Positions 1 through 6,724 are shown, counted from the stretch's first letter. The stretch is 7,270 nt of DNA from Clostridiales bacterium UBA4696 (GCA_002404795.1 DHKK01000138.1:6437-13706); one strand, 5' to 3'. Numbers and translations: made by a program. The notes: generated by a model not told the origin, from the letters alone.

Positions 1-18
1 TCCCCTGAAAGGGGAGCC
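1..18 (+). repeat. Two-hairpin repeat unit, copy 1 (cut by window edge)
   Basis: Only the second hairpin is inside the window: TCCCCT (1-6), GAA, AGGGGA (10-15), followed by the GCC typical of the unit end. The first hairpin would lie before position 1. Confidence 0.6.
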
Positions 19-39
19 TTTTCCGCTGCGGCGGGCTAA

Positions 40-82
40 CCCCTCAGGCGCTCCGCGCCAGCTCCCCTTGACAAGGGGAGCC
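40..82 (+). repeat. Two-hairpin repeat unit, copy 2
   Basis: The unit starts CCCCTCA. Hairpin 1 is GGCGC (47-51), TCC, GCGCC (55-59). Hairpin 2 is GCTCCCCTTG (61-70), a single A, CAAGGGGAGC (72-81). It lies 33 bases outside the left long repeat and just downstream of the operon terminator. The first stem is unrelated in sequence to the other copies but keeps the hairpin shape. Confidence 0.75.
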
Positions 83-98
83 TTAGGTGCGTACAAAT

Positions 99-148
99 AA
101 AAAAACCAATGCAAAAAGGTGCAGTCTGACAAATCCAGACTGCACCTT
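99..148 (-). terminator. Rho-independent terminator of the rsmB-rsgA operon
   Basis: Read on the minus strand, a perfect 13-bp stem AAGGTGCAGTCTG / CAGACTGCACCTT (positions 148-136 and 128-116) with a 7-nt loop runs straight into a U-tract (117-113). A second run of seven U follows at 105-99. On the plus strand no T-tract follows the stem, so it works for minus-strand transcripts. It is the first convincing terminator after rsgA, about 300 nt beyond its stop codon. The operon mRNA would therefore carry the left long repeat as its 3' untranslated region. Confidence 0.8.
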
Positions 149-322
149 CTATTGACTGCAAATATTCTAAAGCAACTGCTCACAAATCTGGGGCCAACGT
201 ATCAGGCGGCGCGTAGTCGGACGCCCGTAAGGTGAGTATCGTGTGGAACAACGCCTGAAACATTGGGTCTTGCCTGAATTCAGAAGCAGGACGCACCAAA
301 CGTAACCTAGCGCCCTTTTCTC

Positions 323-356
323 CCCTATCTTTTCCCGCGCAAGGGAAAAGATAGGG
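323..356. repeat. 14-bp perfect hairpin inside the left long repeat
   Basis: CCCTATCTTTTCCC (323-336) pairs fully with GGGAAAAGATAGGG (343-356) around a 6-nt loop GCGCAA. The same hairpin occurs in the right copy. No T-tract follows on either strand, so it is not a standard intrinsic terminator. Confidence 0.85.
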
Positions 357-397
357 CCGTCGGAGACATCAGGCAGCTGCAAATCTGCGGCAACAAT

Positions 398-441
398 CCC
401 TCAGTCAGCTTCGCTGACAGCTCCCTTTACACAAGGGAGCC
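398..441 (+). repeat. Two-hairpin repeat unit, copy 3 (inner end of left long repeat)
   Basis: Hairpin 1 is GTCAGC (404-409), TTC, GCTGAC (413-418). Hairpin 2 is GCTCCCTT (420-427), TACAC, AAGGGAGC (433-440). Relative to the other units the second stem has lost one C on one arm and the matching G on the other, preserving pairing. It abuts the rsgA stop codon. Confidence 0.8.
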
Positions 442-446
442 TTTTT
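420..446 (+). terminator. Terminator-like hairpin on the plus strand beside the rsgA stop
   Basis: The stem GCTCCCTT (420-427) / AAGGGAGC (433-440) with loop TACAC is followed on the plus strand by CTTTTT (441-446), a terminator shape for transcription running toward the 3' end of rsgA. It is the second hairpin of a repeat unit whose edge meets T-rich sequence containing the rsgA stop codon (TTA at 445-447 on this strand). On the minus strand the stem is preceded by A-rich sequence and has no U-tract, so it should not stop rsgA transcripts. No plus-strand gene is visible upstream, so its role is uncertain. Confidence 0.4.
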
Positions 447-1326
447 ATTTGAGTTCCCACTCTTTGATCTGGCTGGCCATTTCGTAGAGGCGCTCGTAGC
501 TGTCGTAGCGGGTCTGGCCGATGTGGCCGTCGGCGAGGGCTTTTCTCACAGCGCAGCCGGGCTCCTTGCGGTGGGCGCAGTCGGGGAACTGGCAGTGGCC
601 AAGGTAGGGGCCGAACTCCGGGAAGGCGTACTGCAGCTGCTCCTTGTGGACCAGCTCCATCCGCTCGGTATCGAACGCGGAGAAGCCCGGCGTGTCGGCA
701 ACGAAGGTATCGGGCGCGAGGGCGTAGAGCTCGATGTGGCGCGTGGTATGGCGGCCGCGGCCGAGCTTTTCCGACACCTCGCCGACCGGCAGCTGCAGCC
801 CCGGGCACACGCAGTTGAGAAGGCTCGACTTGCCAACGCCGGAGTTGCCGGTGAGGCACGAGAGCTTTCCGGCGAGCGCGGCGCGCAGCGCGTCGATCCC
901 CTCCCCTGTCTGGGCGCTCGTGACGAGCACGGGGACGCCCGCTCTGCGGTAGATCTCCGCCAGCGGCTGCGCGGGGGCCAGATCGTCCTTATTGACGACG
1001 ACAAGGGCCGGGACGCTCTGCAGCTGGGCGATGGCGAGCACGCGGTCGATGAGGAACGGCTCCGTCACCGGCACGGCGCAGGAGGCCAGCACGACCAGCT
1101 GGTCGATATTGGCGACGGCGGGGCGAATGAAGGCGTTTTTGCGGGGCAGAAGCTCCTCGAGCACGCCCTTGCCTGCCCCCTGCCGCGTGATGCGGACGAA
1201 ATCGCCCACGAGCGGCGACTGGTCCTGCCGCCGGAAGCGGCCGCGGGCGCGGCACTCGACGACGCCGTCCTCGGTCTGCACATAATAGAAGCCGCTCAGG
1301 GCTTTGATGATCCTGTATTGCTCCAT
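445..1326 (-). CDS. rsgA: Ribosome small-subunit-dependent GTPase RsgA (YjeQ/CpgA)
   Basis: This 293-residue circularly permuted GTPase acts late in 30S subunit maturation and dissociates from mature 30S on GTP hydrolysis. An N-terminal OB-fold (about 1-65) is followed by GTPase motifs in permuted order: G4 NKDD (112-115), G5 region TSAQTGEG (136-143), G1 TGNSGVGKSSLLN (159-171), the G2 region around GRHTT (191-195) and G3 DTPG (211-214). The C-terminal zinc knuckle CxxxxCxHxxxxxC is complete (C245, C250, H252, C258). Length is typical. The ATG at 1326 is five bases after GTGAGG, which overlaps the prkC stop TGA; the gap is 7 nt. A longer reading to 1515 lies inside prkC. The stop codon lies directly beside a repeat element. 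In B. subtilis the orthologue CpgA is reported to be phosphorylated by PrkC, which fits its place next to the kinase. Confidence 0.96.
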   Translation of the reverse strand: MEQYRIIKALSGFYYVQTEDGVVECRARGRFRRQDQSPLVGDFVRITRQGAGKGVLEELLPRKNAFIRPAVANIDQLVVLASCAVPVTEPFLIDRVLAIAQLQSVPALVVVNKDDLAPAQPLAEIYRRAGVPVLVTSAQTGEGIDALRAALAGKLSCLTGNSGVGKSSLLNCVCPGLQLPVGEVSEKLGRGRHTTRHIELYALAPDTFVADTPGFSAFDTERMELVHKEQLQYAFPEFGPYLGHCQFPDCAHRKEPGCAVRKALADGHIGQTRYDSYERLYEMASQIKEWELK

Positions 1327-1333
1327 GTATGCC

Positions 1334-3601
1334 TCACCCGAACGAAACGAGCTGCGAATCGTAGATCGCGCCGTCAAGATACACGTCGACCGGGAGCGTG
1401 CCCTTGCCCCGGACCGGGATCTGGAGCATGACGGCCGTGCTGTCGGTGATGGAGACGGAGGTCGGGCCGTACTGTAGCGTGCCGTCGACATAGACAGTGA
1501 TCTCATAGAGGCCATTCTTGCTCGGCAGCGTGACGTCGATGGTCTTTTCCACGTCCTTTTCCTGCACGACGACCTCGATCATGTTAGATTTCGTCGTCTT
1601 CGTGTTGTCGTCGAGCGAATTTTCCACGATGCAGAAATAGTAATACGTGCCGGGCACGGAGGTATCCGCCTCGCAGGTGGTGTTGCCCTCCTTGCTGCGC
1701 GAGACGAGGGCGGCGTTGTCATAGCTGCCGTCGCGGGACATGTACCACGCGTAGCGGAGCGTTCCGTCGTCGGAGGCGTAGGCGGAGATGGAGAGCGTGA
1801 GCGGCTCGTCCTGCAGGACCTCCTGATCCTGCGAGAGGTTGGTCACGACGGGGGTCGCGGCCTCCTGCGGGCCGCTCGACACGCGCAGGTTGATGACGGT
1901 GTCCTTCTTGACCATCTGGCCGCCGTCGATCGACTGGAACGTGACCGTGCCCTTGGGGAGGTCACTGTCGTCGTTGCGGATGCTGCCGTTCTGCAGCCCG
2001 GCCTTTGCGATGAGCGCGAGCGCTTCGTCCACGTCCTCGCCGACGAGCGTCGGGACCTCGACCAGCTCGATATCCGGGCCGAGCGAGACGACGAGCGTCA
2101 CGGTCTGGCCGCTGGTGAGCGGCTCGCCGTTTGCGGGGCTCGTCTCGATGACGTAGCCCTCGGTGTAGATATCGTCCTTGCGTTCGTCGATCTGGATGTT
2201 GAGATTCAGGCCCAGCGCGCCGAGCGTCTGCTCGGCCTTCTGCTGCGTGAGGTTCACGAGCATGGGCATACGGACCTCGGTGGCTCCGGCGGAGACGGTC
2301 AGCTTGATGGTGCTGCCGGTCTTGGCCTGCCGGTCCGGCGCGGGCGACTGGTCGATGACGACGCCAGCCTCATACTGCTCGCTTTCAACGTAGCTGTCGA
2401 CCTGGATGACGAAGTCGGGATAGTCCTCCTGCCGGATGTTCTCGGCGTAGAGGCCGATGAGCTTCGGGACCGGGATCTCCTCCGTCCGGCTGAACAGGTC
2501 GGAGAAGAAATAGTTGTACAGGAAGTAGCAGATGACGATCACCGCCAGCGCGATGCAGACGATGCCCGCGATCACCGCGATGCGGCTGCCGCGGCGGGAA
2601 GCGTCCTGCTGGGCCTTCTTGTCCTGCTCGAGCTGCTTTTTCTTCGCCACGGCGTCGGCCAGCGCGCCCTTGACCGCGTTCGTGCGGCCAAGCGTCTTCG
2701 GCATGTAGTTGGGGTCGTTGATGAGGCGCTGGACGTCGATGCTGTCTGCCTCGGCGGTAAAGTCAAAGACGATGTTCGGCTCCTTGCGGAACTCCTCAAG
2801 GTCGTGGAGCATGCGCGTGGCGGAGGGATAGCGGTGCGGCAGCTCCGCGGTCATGGCGTGCATGGTGATCTGCTCGAGACCGAGAGGGATAGAGGGATTG
2901 ATTTCGCGCGGCATGGTGGGATGACCGCTGATATGCTGGATGGCGACGGAGACCGGCGTGTCGCCGTCATACGGCGGGCGGCCCGTCAGCATCTCGTACA
3001 TGACGACGCCGAGGGAATACAGGTCCGCGCGGCAGTCGACCTGCGCGCCCTTGGCCTGCTCGGGCGAGATATAGTGGACGGAGCCGAGGGCTTCGCGCGT
3101 GAGCGTATTCTGCGCCGACGAGACGCGGGCGATGCCGAAATCGGCGACCTTGACGCTGCCGTCCTTCAGGATCATGATGTTGTGGGGCTTGATGTCGCGG
3201 TGGATGATGCCGCGGCTGTGGGCATGCTCGAGCGCCTTACAGATCTGCGTGGCGAAATGCAGCGCTTCGCGCCAGTTGAGCGTGCCCTTCTGCTCCATAT
3301 ACTGCTTGAGGGTGATGCCCTCGATGAGCTCCATGACGATATAGTCGATGTTGTCCGAGTGCGACACGTCGTAGACGCTCACGATATTGGGGTGCGAGAG
3401 CATGGCGACGGCCTGCGACTCGGCGTGGAAGCGGCGGCGGAACTCGGCGTCCTGCGACAGGTCCTCCTTGAGGATCTTGATGGCCACCAGGCGGTTGAGG
3501 CGGTGGCAGCGGGCCTTGTAGACGTCCGCCATGCCGCCGGAGCCGATCTTCTCCAGGATCTCATATCGGTTATCCAGCAGTTTTCCTATGTATCGGTCCA
3601 T
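1334..3601 (-). CDS. prkC: Membrane Ser/Thr protein kinase PrkC with PASTA repeats and extra Ig-like region
   Basis: This is a 755-residue single-pass Hanks-type kinase whose extracellular PASTA repeats are known in the family to bind muropeptide or lipid II. The kinase domain (about 12-275) has the glycine loop GSGGMADV (20-27), AIK lysine K42, E61, HRDIKPHN (134-141, catalytic D136), DFG (154-156), activation-loop threonines T166 and T168, and SPE (179-181). A charged Lys/Gln/Asp juxtamembrane stretch (about 316-340) leads to a transmembrane helix (341-363). Three PASTA repeats follow at about 375-438, 442-507 and 513-577. After them come an Ig-like stretch (about 580-682, with WY at 619-620 and YYYFC at 653-657) and a final beta-rich segment (683-755). 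B. subtilis PrkC is about 648 residues, so this protein is about 100 longer, mostly in the Ig-like stretch. AAAGGAG lies eight bases before the ATG. Confidence 0.95.
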   Translation of the reverse strand: MDRYIGKLLDNRYEILEKIGSGGMADVYKARCHRLNRLVAIKILKEDLSQDAEFRRRFHAESQAVAMLSHPNIVSVYDVSHSDNIDYIVMELIEGITLKQYMEQKGTLNWREALHFATQICKALEHAHSRGIIHRDIKPHNIMILKDGSVKVADFGIARVSSAQNTLTREALGSVHYISPEQAKGAQVDCRADLYSLGVVMYEMLTGRPPYDGDTPVSVAIQHISGHPTMPREINPSIPLGLEQITMHAMTAELPHRYPSATRMLHDLEEFRKEPNIVFDFTAEADSIDVQRLINDPNYMPKTLGRTNAVKGALADAVAKKKQLEQDKKAQQDASRRGSRIAVIAGIVCIALAVIVICYFLYNYFFSDLFSRTEEIPVPKLIGLYAENIRQEDYPDFVIQVDSYVESEQYEAGVVIDQSPAPDRQAKTGSTIKLTVSAGATEVRMPMLVNLTQQKAEQTLGALGLNLNIQIDERKDDIYTEGYVIETSPANGEPLTSGQTVTLVVSLGPDIELVEVPTLVGEDVDEALALIAKAGLQNGSIRNDDSDLPKGTVTFQSIDGGQMVKKDTVINLRVSSGPQEAATPVVTNLSQDQEVLQDEPLTLSISAYASDDGTLRYAWYMSRDGSYDNAALVSRSKEGNTTCEADTSVPGTYYYFCIVENSLDDNTKTTKSNMIEVVVQEKDVEKTIDVTLPSKNGLYEITVYVDGTLQYGPTSVSITDSTAVMLQIPVRGKGTLPVDVYLDGAIYDSQLVSFG

Positions 3602-3633
3602 CAGTCCCGCTCCTTTCGTGTGATCTGGTTCAT
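3601..3633 (-). CDS. Possible 10-codon coupling ORF between prpC and prkC
   Basis: A tiny reading frame encoding MNQITRKERD fits exactly into the 45-nt gap between prpC and prkC. It starts 13 nt after the prpC stop and has its own GGAGG seven bases before the ATG. It ends in a TGA that shares its last base with the prkC ATG (TGATG). The prkC Shine-Dalgarno AAAGGAG lies inside it, within the Lys-Lys/Glu codons. Such an arrangement could pass ribosomes from prpC to prkC, or set kinase synthesis through how the mini-ORF is translated. It is too short to recognise by homology and could be chance. The evidence is only its Shine-Dalgarno sequence, spacing and stop/start overlap. Confidence 0.35.
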   Translation of the reverse strand: MNQITRKERD

Positions 3634-3646
3634 CTGCGTACCTCCG

Positions 3647-4378
3647 TCAGACTGCCGCGAGCGCAACGGTCACGTTGTCCGGTGCGCCGCGTTTTTTGGC
3701 GATGTGCAGCAGCCGCTGGCAGCAGTCGCTCTTGCTCATGCCGTGGATGACCTCGAAGAGCATTTCCTGATCGGCCATCTCGTTGGACAGGCCGTCGGAG
3801 CACAGGAGGATGCATTCCTCCTTCCGCAGCTTGCAGATGAAAATGTCGCCCTCGACCTCCGGCTCGGTGCCGACGGCGCGGGTGATGACGTTTTTGCCGG
3901 GATGGAGCTTGGCCTGCTCCTGCGTCAGCTCGCCGCGCTCGACCATGTAGGCGACCATGGAATGGTCGCGCGTGACGAGCGAGACGTCTTCCCGGGTAAA
4001 ATGGTAGGCGCGGCTGTCGCCGACGTTGATGATGACCGCGAGATCCCGGCTGAGGAACGCGGCGACGAGCGTCGTGCCCATGCCGGTAAAGTCCTCGCTC
4101 AGCTGCGACTGCTCATAGACCGCGCGGTTGGCCAGCTCCAGCGCGCTGCGGAGCATGGCCGCAGCCTTTTCCGGCGTCATGCCCGCCTTCTGCGTGCGGC
4201 GCACCTCGCCCGTGAAGACCTCCACGGCCAGAGAGCTCGCCACATTGCCGGACTTCGCGCCGCCCATGCCGTCGCAGACGATCATGAGCACGCGGTCGCG
4301 CGCAAACGGGACGATGGCGTAAGAATCCTGATTCTGCTGGCGGATATTGCCCGGGTCTGTCAGTCCCCATGTCTGCAT
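3647..4378 (-). CDS. prpC: PP2C-type Ser/Thr protein phosphatase PrpC (Stp1)
   Basis: This 243-residue cytoplasmic, metal-dependent PPM/PP2C phosphatase is expected to dephosphorylate PrkC and its substrates. Family motifs occur in order: NIRQQNQDS (11-19, D18), VCDGMGG (34-40, D36 and G37 for the metal centre), GTTLVAAF (101-108), VGDSRAY (119-125), TRDHS (136-140), ITRAVG (165-170), LLCSDGLSNEM (191-201, D195) and GAPDNVTV (231-238, D234). All expected metal-binding aspartates are present, and the length is normal for the small bacterial type without extra domains. The start at 4378 is chosen because AAGGAGG sits seven bases upstream and motif 1 begins within the first dozen residues. A longer reading to 4552 lies inside rlmN. 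It begins 13 nt after the rlmN stop and is followed by prkC, the standard Firmicutes kinase/phosphatase pairing. Confidence 0.95.
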   Translation of the reverse strand: MQTWGLTDPGNIRQQNQDSYAIVPFARDRVLMIVCDGMGGAKSGNVASSLAVEVFTGEVRRTQKAGMTPEKAAAMLRSALELANRAVYEQSQLSEDFTGMGTTLVAAFLSRDLAVIINVGDSRAYHFTREDVSLVTRDHSMVAYMVERGELTQEQAKLHPGKNVITRAVGTEPEVEGDIFICKLRKEECILLCSDGLSNEMADQEMLFEVIHGMSKSDCCQRLLHIAKKRGAPDNVTVALAAV

Positions 4379-4391
4379 GGCGGTTCCTCCT

Positions 4392-5420
4392 TCAGGTTTT
4401 TTCGTACTTTCTGCGCAGCTGACCGCAGGACGCGTCGATGTCGCTGCCGAGCGTCCGGCGGAGCGTGGCGGTGATGCCGTTATCTTCCAGAATGGACTGG
4501 AATTGATGGATGGCCTGCCGCGACGAGGGATGCAGGCCACTTTCCGTGACATTGTTGAGGGGGATCATGTTGACGTGCGCGCCCATACCGGCAAGCTTCC
4601 TCGAAAGCAGCTCCGCCTGCTCCGGCGAGTCGCTGACGCCGCTTATCATGGTGTATTCAAAGGAGATGCGGCGGCCCGTCTTCGCGAAGTAGTCGCGGCA
4701 GGCGGCGAGCAGGGTGTCGACCGGCCAGCGGCGGTTGACAGGCATGATCTTGCTGCGCGATTCGTCGTCCGGCGAATGGAGCGAGACCGAGAGCGTCAGC
4801 TGCAGGTCCCGTTCGGCGAGCTTTTCGATCTTGTCGACCAGGCCGCAGGTGGACAGGCTGATGTGGCGCATGCCGATGTTCATGCCGTCCGGGCTGTTGA
4901 TGAGCTCGAGGAAGCGCATGACGTTGTCGAAGTTATCGAGCGGCTCACCGATGCCCATGAGCACGATGTTGGAGATCGGCAGGCCGGAATCGAGCTGGGA
5001 AAAGAGCACCTGATCGACCAGCTCCGACGGCTCGAGCCGCCGGACAAGCCCGCCGATCGTCGACGCGCAGAATTTGCAGCCCATCGGGCAGCCGACCTCT
5101 GAGGAGATGCAGACGGTATTGCCGTGGTGATACTGCATGACGACCGACTCGACGCAGTTGCCGTCGCGGAGCTTCCAGAGGTATTTGATCGTGCCGTCGA
5201 GCTTCGAGACCTGCCTGCGCGCGACAGAAGGGGCCGTGATATAGTACAGCCCGTCCAGCTTCTCGCGCAGGGGCTTGGAGAGGTTCGTCATGGTGTCGAA
5301 GCTGACCGCGCCGCGGTGCAGCCAGGTAAAGACCTGCTTTGCGCGGAACTTCGGCTCGCCGAGGGCGGCGAACGCGTCCTGCATCTCGGCCAGCGTCATG
5401 GATTTGAGGTCCTGTTTCAT
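4392..5420 (-). CDS. rlmN: Dual-specificity rRNA/tRNA adenine-C2 methyltransferase RlmN (radical SAM)
   Basis: This 342-residue radical-SAM enzyme should methylate C2 of adenosine in 23S rRNA (A2503 in E. coli), and in some species A37 of tRNAs. The [4Fe-4S] ligands are in the CxxxCxxC motif CPMGCKFC (C111, C115, C118). C104, seven residues before the cluster, and C332 in DASCGQL match the two extra conserved cysteines of E. coli RlmN (C118 and C355), the latter being the methyl-carrying residue. GIGEPLDN (156-163) is the radical-SAM GEP segment, and NMIPLN (284-289) is also family-typical. The presence of both mechanistic cysteines supports an active enzyme. The close relative Cfr methylates C8 of the same base. 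Sequence style and operon context (rsmB-rlmN-prpC-prkC-rsgA) point to RlmN. GAGGAG lies six bases before the ATG, which overlaps the rsmB stop. Confidence 0.96.
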   Translation of the reverse strand: MKQDLKSMTLAEMQDAFAALGEPKFRAKQVFTWLHRGAVSFDTMTNLSKPLREKLDGLYYITAPSVARRQVSKLDGTIKYLWKLRDGNCVESVVMQYHHGNTVCISSEVGCPMGCKFCASTIGGLVRRLEPSELVDQVLFSQLDSGLPISNIVLMGIGEPLDNFDNVMRFLELINSPDGMNIGMRHISLSTCGLVDKIEKLAERDLQLTLSVSLHSPDDESRSKIMPVNRRWPVDTLLAACRDYFAKTGRRISFEYTMISGVSDSPEQAELLSRKLAGMGAHVNMIPLNNVTESGLHPSSRQAIHQFQSILEDNGITATLRRTLGSDIDASCGQLRRKYEKT

Positions 5421-6724
5421 GCGTGTCTCCTCAGCTTACAGATGAAAAATCCGTCCGCCGCGTGCTTCTGCGGCAGCAAGGTGGCATAGCCCTCGTTCTT
5501 CAGGTCCAGCCCCGCCGGGACCGCGAACGGCTCCGGCGAAAATTCCGGGTGCGCCCGCAGGAAGGCCAGCGCGACGTCCTCATTTTCTTCCTTCCGGACG
5601 GTGCAGGTGCTGTAGAGCAGCGTGCCGCCGGGGCGGACGTAGCGGCAGACGTTTTCTAAAATCGCGGTCTGGACGGCGGGCAGGCGCTCGATGGCGTCGA
5701 GCGGCTTATAGCGGATATCCGGCTTTTTGCGGATGACGCCGAGGCCGGAGCACGGCACGTCGGCGATGACGAGATCAAAGCTGCCCTCCAGTGCCGGGTC
5801 AAACTCCGCGGCATTGCGCTGCTCGGCTTTCAGGATGGAGATCCCGAGCCGGGCGGCGTTTTTTTCGATGAGCGCGATCTTATGCGGGTGCAGGTCACAG
5901 GACAGGATGCTGCCCGTGTTCTCCATCTGCATGGCGGCGGCGAAGCTTTTGCCGCCGGGGGCCGCGCAGCAGTCGAGCACGCGCATCCCGGGCGCCGCGC
6001 CGGAGGCGAGCGCCGCGAGCTTTGCCGCCGGGTCCTGCACGCAGACCGCGCCGGACTGGAACAGCGGCAGCGTCTCAAGATTGCCCGTCCCGGAGACGAG
6101 GAAGCAGCCGGGCAGCCACGGGTGCGGTTCATACGGGATCTGCGCCTCGTCCAGCGCGGAGGCTACCTGCTCCGGCGCGGCGATCAGGGGGTTGCACTGC
6201 AGGGCGGTCTTCGGGATGTCGTTGTCGGCGGCAAGGAAGGCCTCGAGCGTTTCCTCGTCCATGGACGCGCGCAGGCAGTCGACGAGCGGCTGGGGGTGGG
6301 AATATTTTGTCGCGAGGTCCTGCGGCGCGGCGAGCGTGTCCTTCTGCCGCGCGAGCGCGCGCAGCGAGCCGTTGACCAGCCCGGCGGCGCGCTTGTTGGC
6401 ATAGGTCTTTGTCTGCTCGACGGCCTCATTGACGGCGGCGGAGACGGGGATCTTGTCCAGAAACAGGATCTGATACGCGCCGAGGCGCAGGATATCGAGC
6501 ACGACCGGCTGCAGCTTTGCAAGCGGTGAGGAGACCACCTGCGCCAGATCAAAGTCCAGCAGCAGCCGGTTCTGCACCACGCCGTACACGAGCCGCGCGG
6601 CCAGCGCCGCGTCGCGGCGGCTGAGGCGGTCGCGGGCGATATACTCTTTGAGTGCGCCGTCGGCCCAGGCATTCTGCCGCCGGACGGCGATAAGCGCCGA
6701 AAGCGCGGTCGTTCTTGCGTTCAT
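5417..6724 (-). CDS. rsmB: 16S rRNA (cytosine-5)-methyltransferase RsmB
   Basis: This 435-residue cytoplasmic enzyme should methylate C5 of a cytosine in 16S rRNA (C967 in E. coli) using S-adenosylmethionine. Residues 1 to about 135 form an alpha-helical NusB-like RNA-binding domain. The rest is a Rossmann methyltransferase. Visible motifs are the SAM loop DCCAAPGGKS (251-260), the acidic residue in SCDLHP (D277), DVPCSGLG (322-329, with the Pro-Cys of motif IV), and YSTCT (371-375), whose C374 is the expected nucleophile. The C-terminal DGFFICKL is typical of the family, and the length is normal. The ATG at 6724 is chosen because GAGGT lies four bases upstream and the NusB-like homology begins directly after it. 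A longer reading to 6832 would translate repeat DNA. It is the first gene of the operon, and its TGA overlaps the rlmN ATG (ATGA), implying translational coupling. Confidence 0.95.
   Translation of the reverse strand: MNARTTALSALIAVRRQNAWADGALKEYIARDRLSRRDAALAARLVYGVVQNRLLLDFDLAQVVSSPLAKLQPVVLDILRLGAYQILFLDKIPVSAAVNEAVEQTKTYANKRAAGLVNGSLRALARQKDTLAAPQDLATKYSHPQPLVDCLRASMDEETLEAFLAADNDIPKTALQCNPLIAAPEQVASALDEAQIPYEPHPWLPGCFLVSGTGNLETLPLFQSGAVCVQDPAAKLAALASGAAPGMRVLDCCAAPGGKSFAAAMQMENTGSILSCDLHPHKIALIEKNAARLGISILKAEQRNAAEFDPALEGSFDLVIADVPCSGLGVIRKKPDIRYKPLDAIERLPAVQTAILENVCRYVRPGGTLLYSTCTVRKEENEDVALAFLRAHPEFSPEPFAVPAGLDLKNEGYATLLPQKHAADGFFICKLRRHA

Larger units (their letters stand above)
111..443 (+). 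repeat. Long (~333 bp) intergenic repeat, left copy
   Basis: This non-coding stretch matches the reverse complement of 6777-7109 along its length, roughly four-fifths identical by eye with small indels. Landmarks in order are: a terminal hairpin bounded by AAGGT and ACCTT (116-148), the conserved ACCTTCTATTG (144-154), a 21-bp block identical in both copies (198-218), CTGAAACAT (261-269), CTTGCCT with AATTCAGA, GCACCAAACG, a 14-bp hairpin (323-336 with 343-356), the GGCAGCTGCAAAT segment (372-384) and a terminal two-hairpin unit (398-441). The inner end lies 1-2 nt from the rsgA stop codon. The two copies differ in the spacing of their short ORFs (indels of one or two bases), arguing against protein coding. 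I do not recognise the family. It could be a non-autonomous mobile element or a dispersed structured RNA. Confidence 0.8.
1..444. other. Left non-coding region downstream of rsgA
   Basis: No credible gene is seen. From left to right it holds repeat copies 1 and 2, a short AT-rich spacer (83-115) that supplies the U-tracts of the operon terminator, the terminator stem (116-148), and the left long repeat up to the rsgA stop. The rpe gene that often follows rsgA in Firmicutes is not present here. Confidence 0.75.

Noticed and set aside
323..356. 14-bp hairpin considered as an intrinsic terminator for rsgA
   Set aside because: No U-tract follows on the minus strand. The stem at 116-148 is a far better candidate.
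167..382. 71-residue minus-strand frame inside the left long repeat
   Set aside because: The homologous right copy keeps similarity at the DNA level, but length differences of one or two bases shift the frame, so it is not conserved as protein.
523..1431. 302-codon open frame on the plus strand opposite rsgA
   Set aside because: It is a shadow of rsgA, with no recognisable domain and a composition typical of antisense frames.
1327..1515. 63-residue N-terminal extension of RsgA inside prkC
   Set aside because: It is Ser/Arg-rich out-of-frame translation of prkC. The ATG at 1326 has a proper ribosome binding site.
2804..4474. 556-codon open frame on the plus strand opposite prkC and prpC
   Set aside because: It lies antisense to two genes with complete catalytic motifs. 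Long open frames on the opposite strand are expected in GC-rich codon-biased DNA, and the translation looks like low-complexity Asp/Arg/Val/Ala-rich shadow sequence.
4379..4552. 58-residue N-terminal extension of PrpC inside rlmN
   Set aside because: The downstream ATG has AAGGAGG and begins right before PP2C motif 1. The extension shows no family features.
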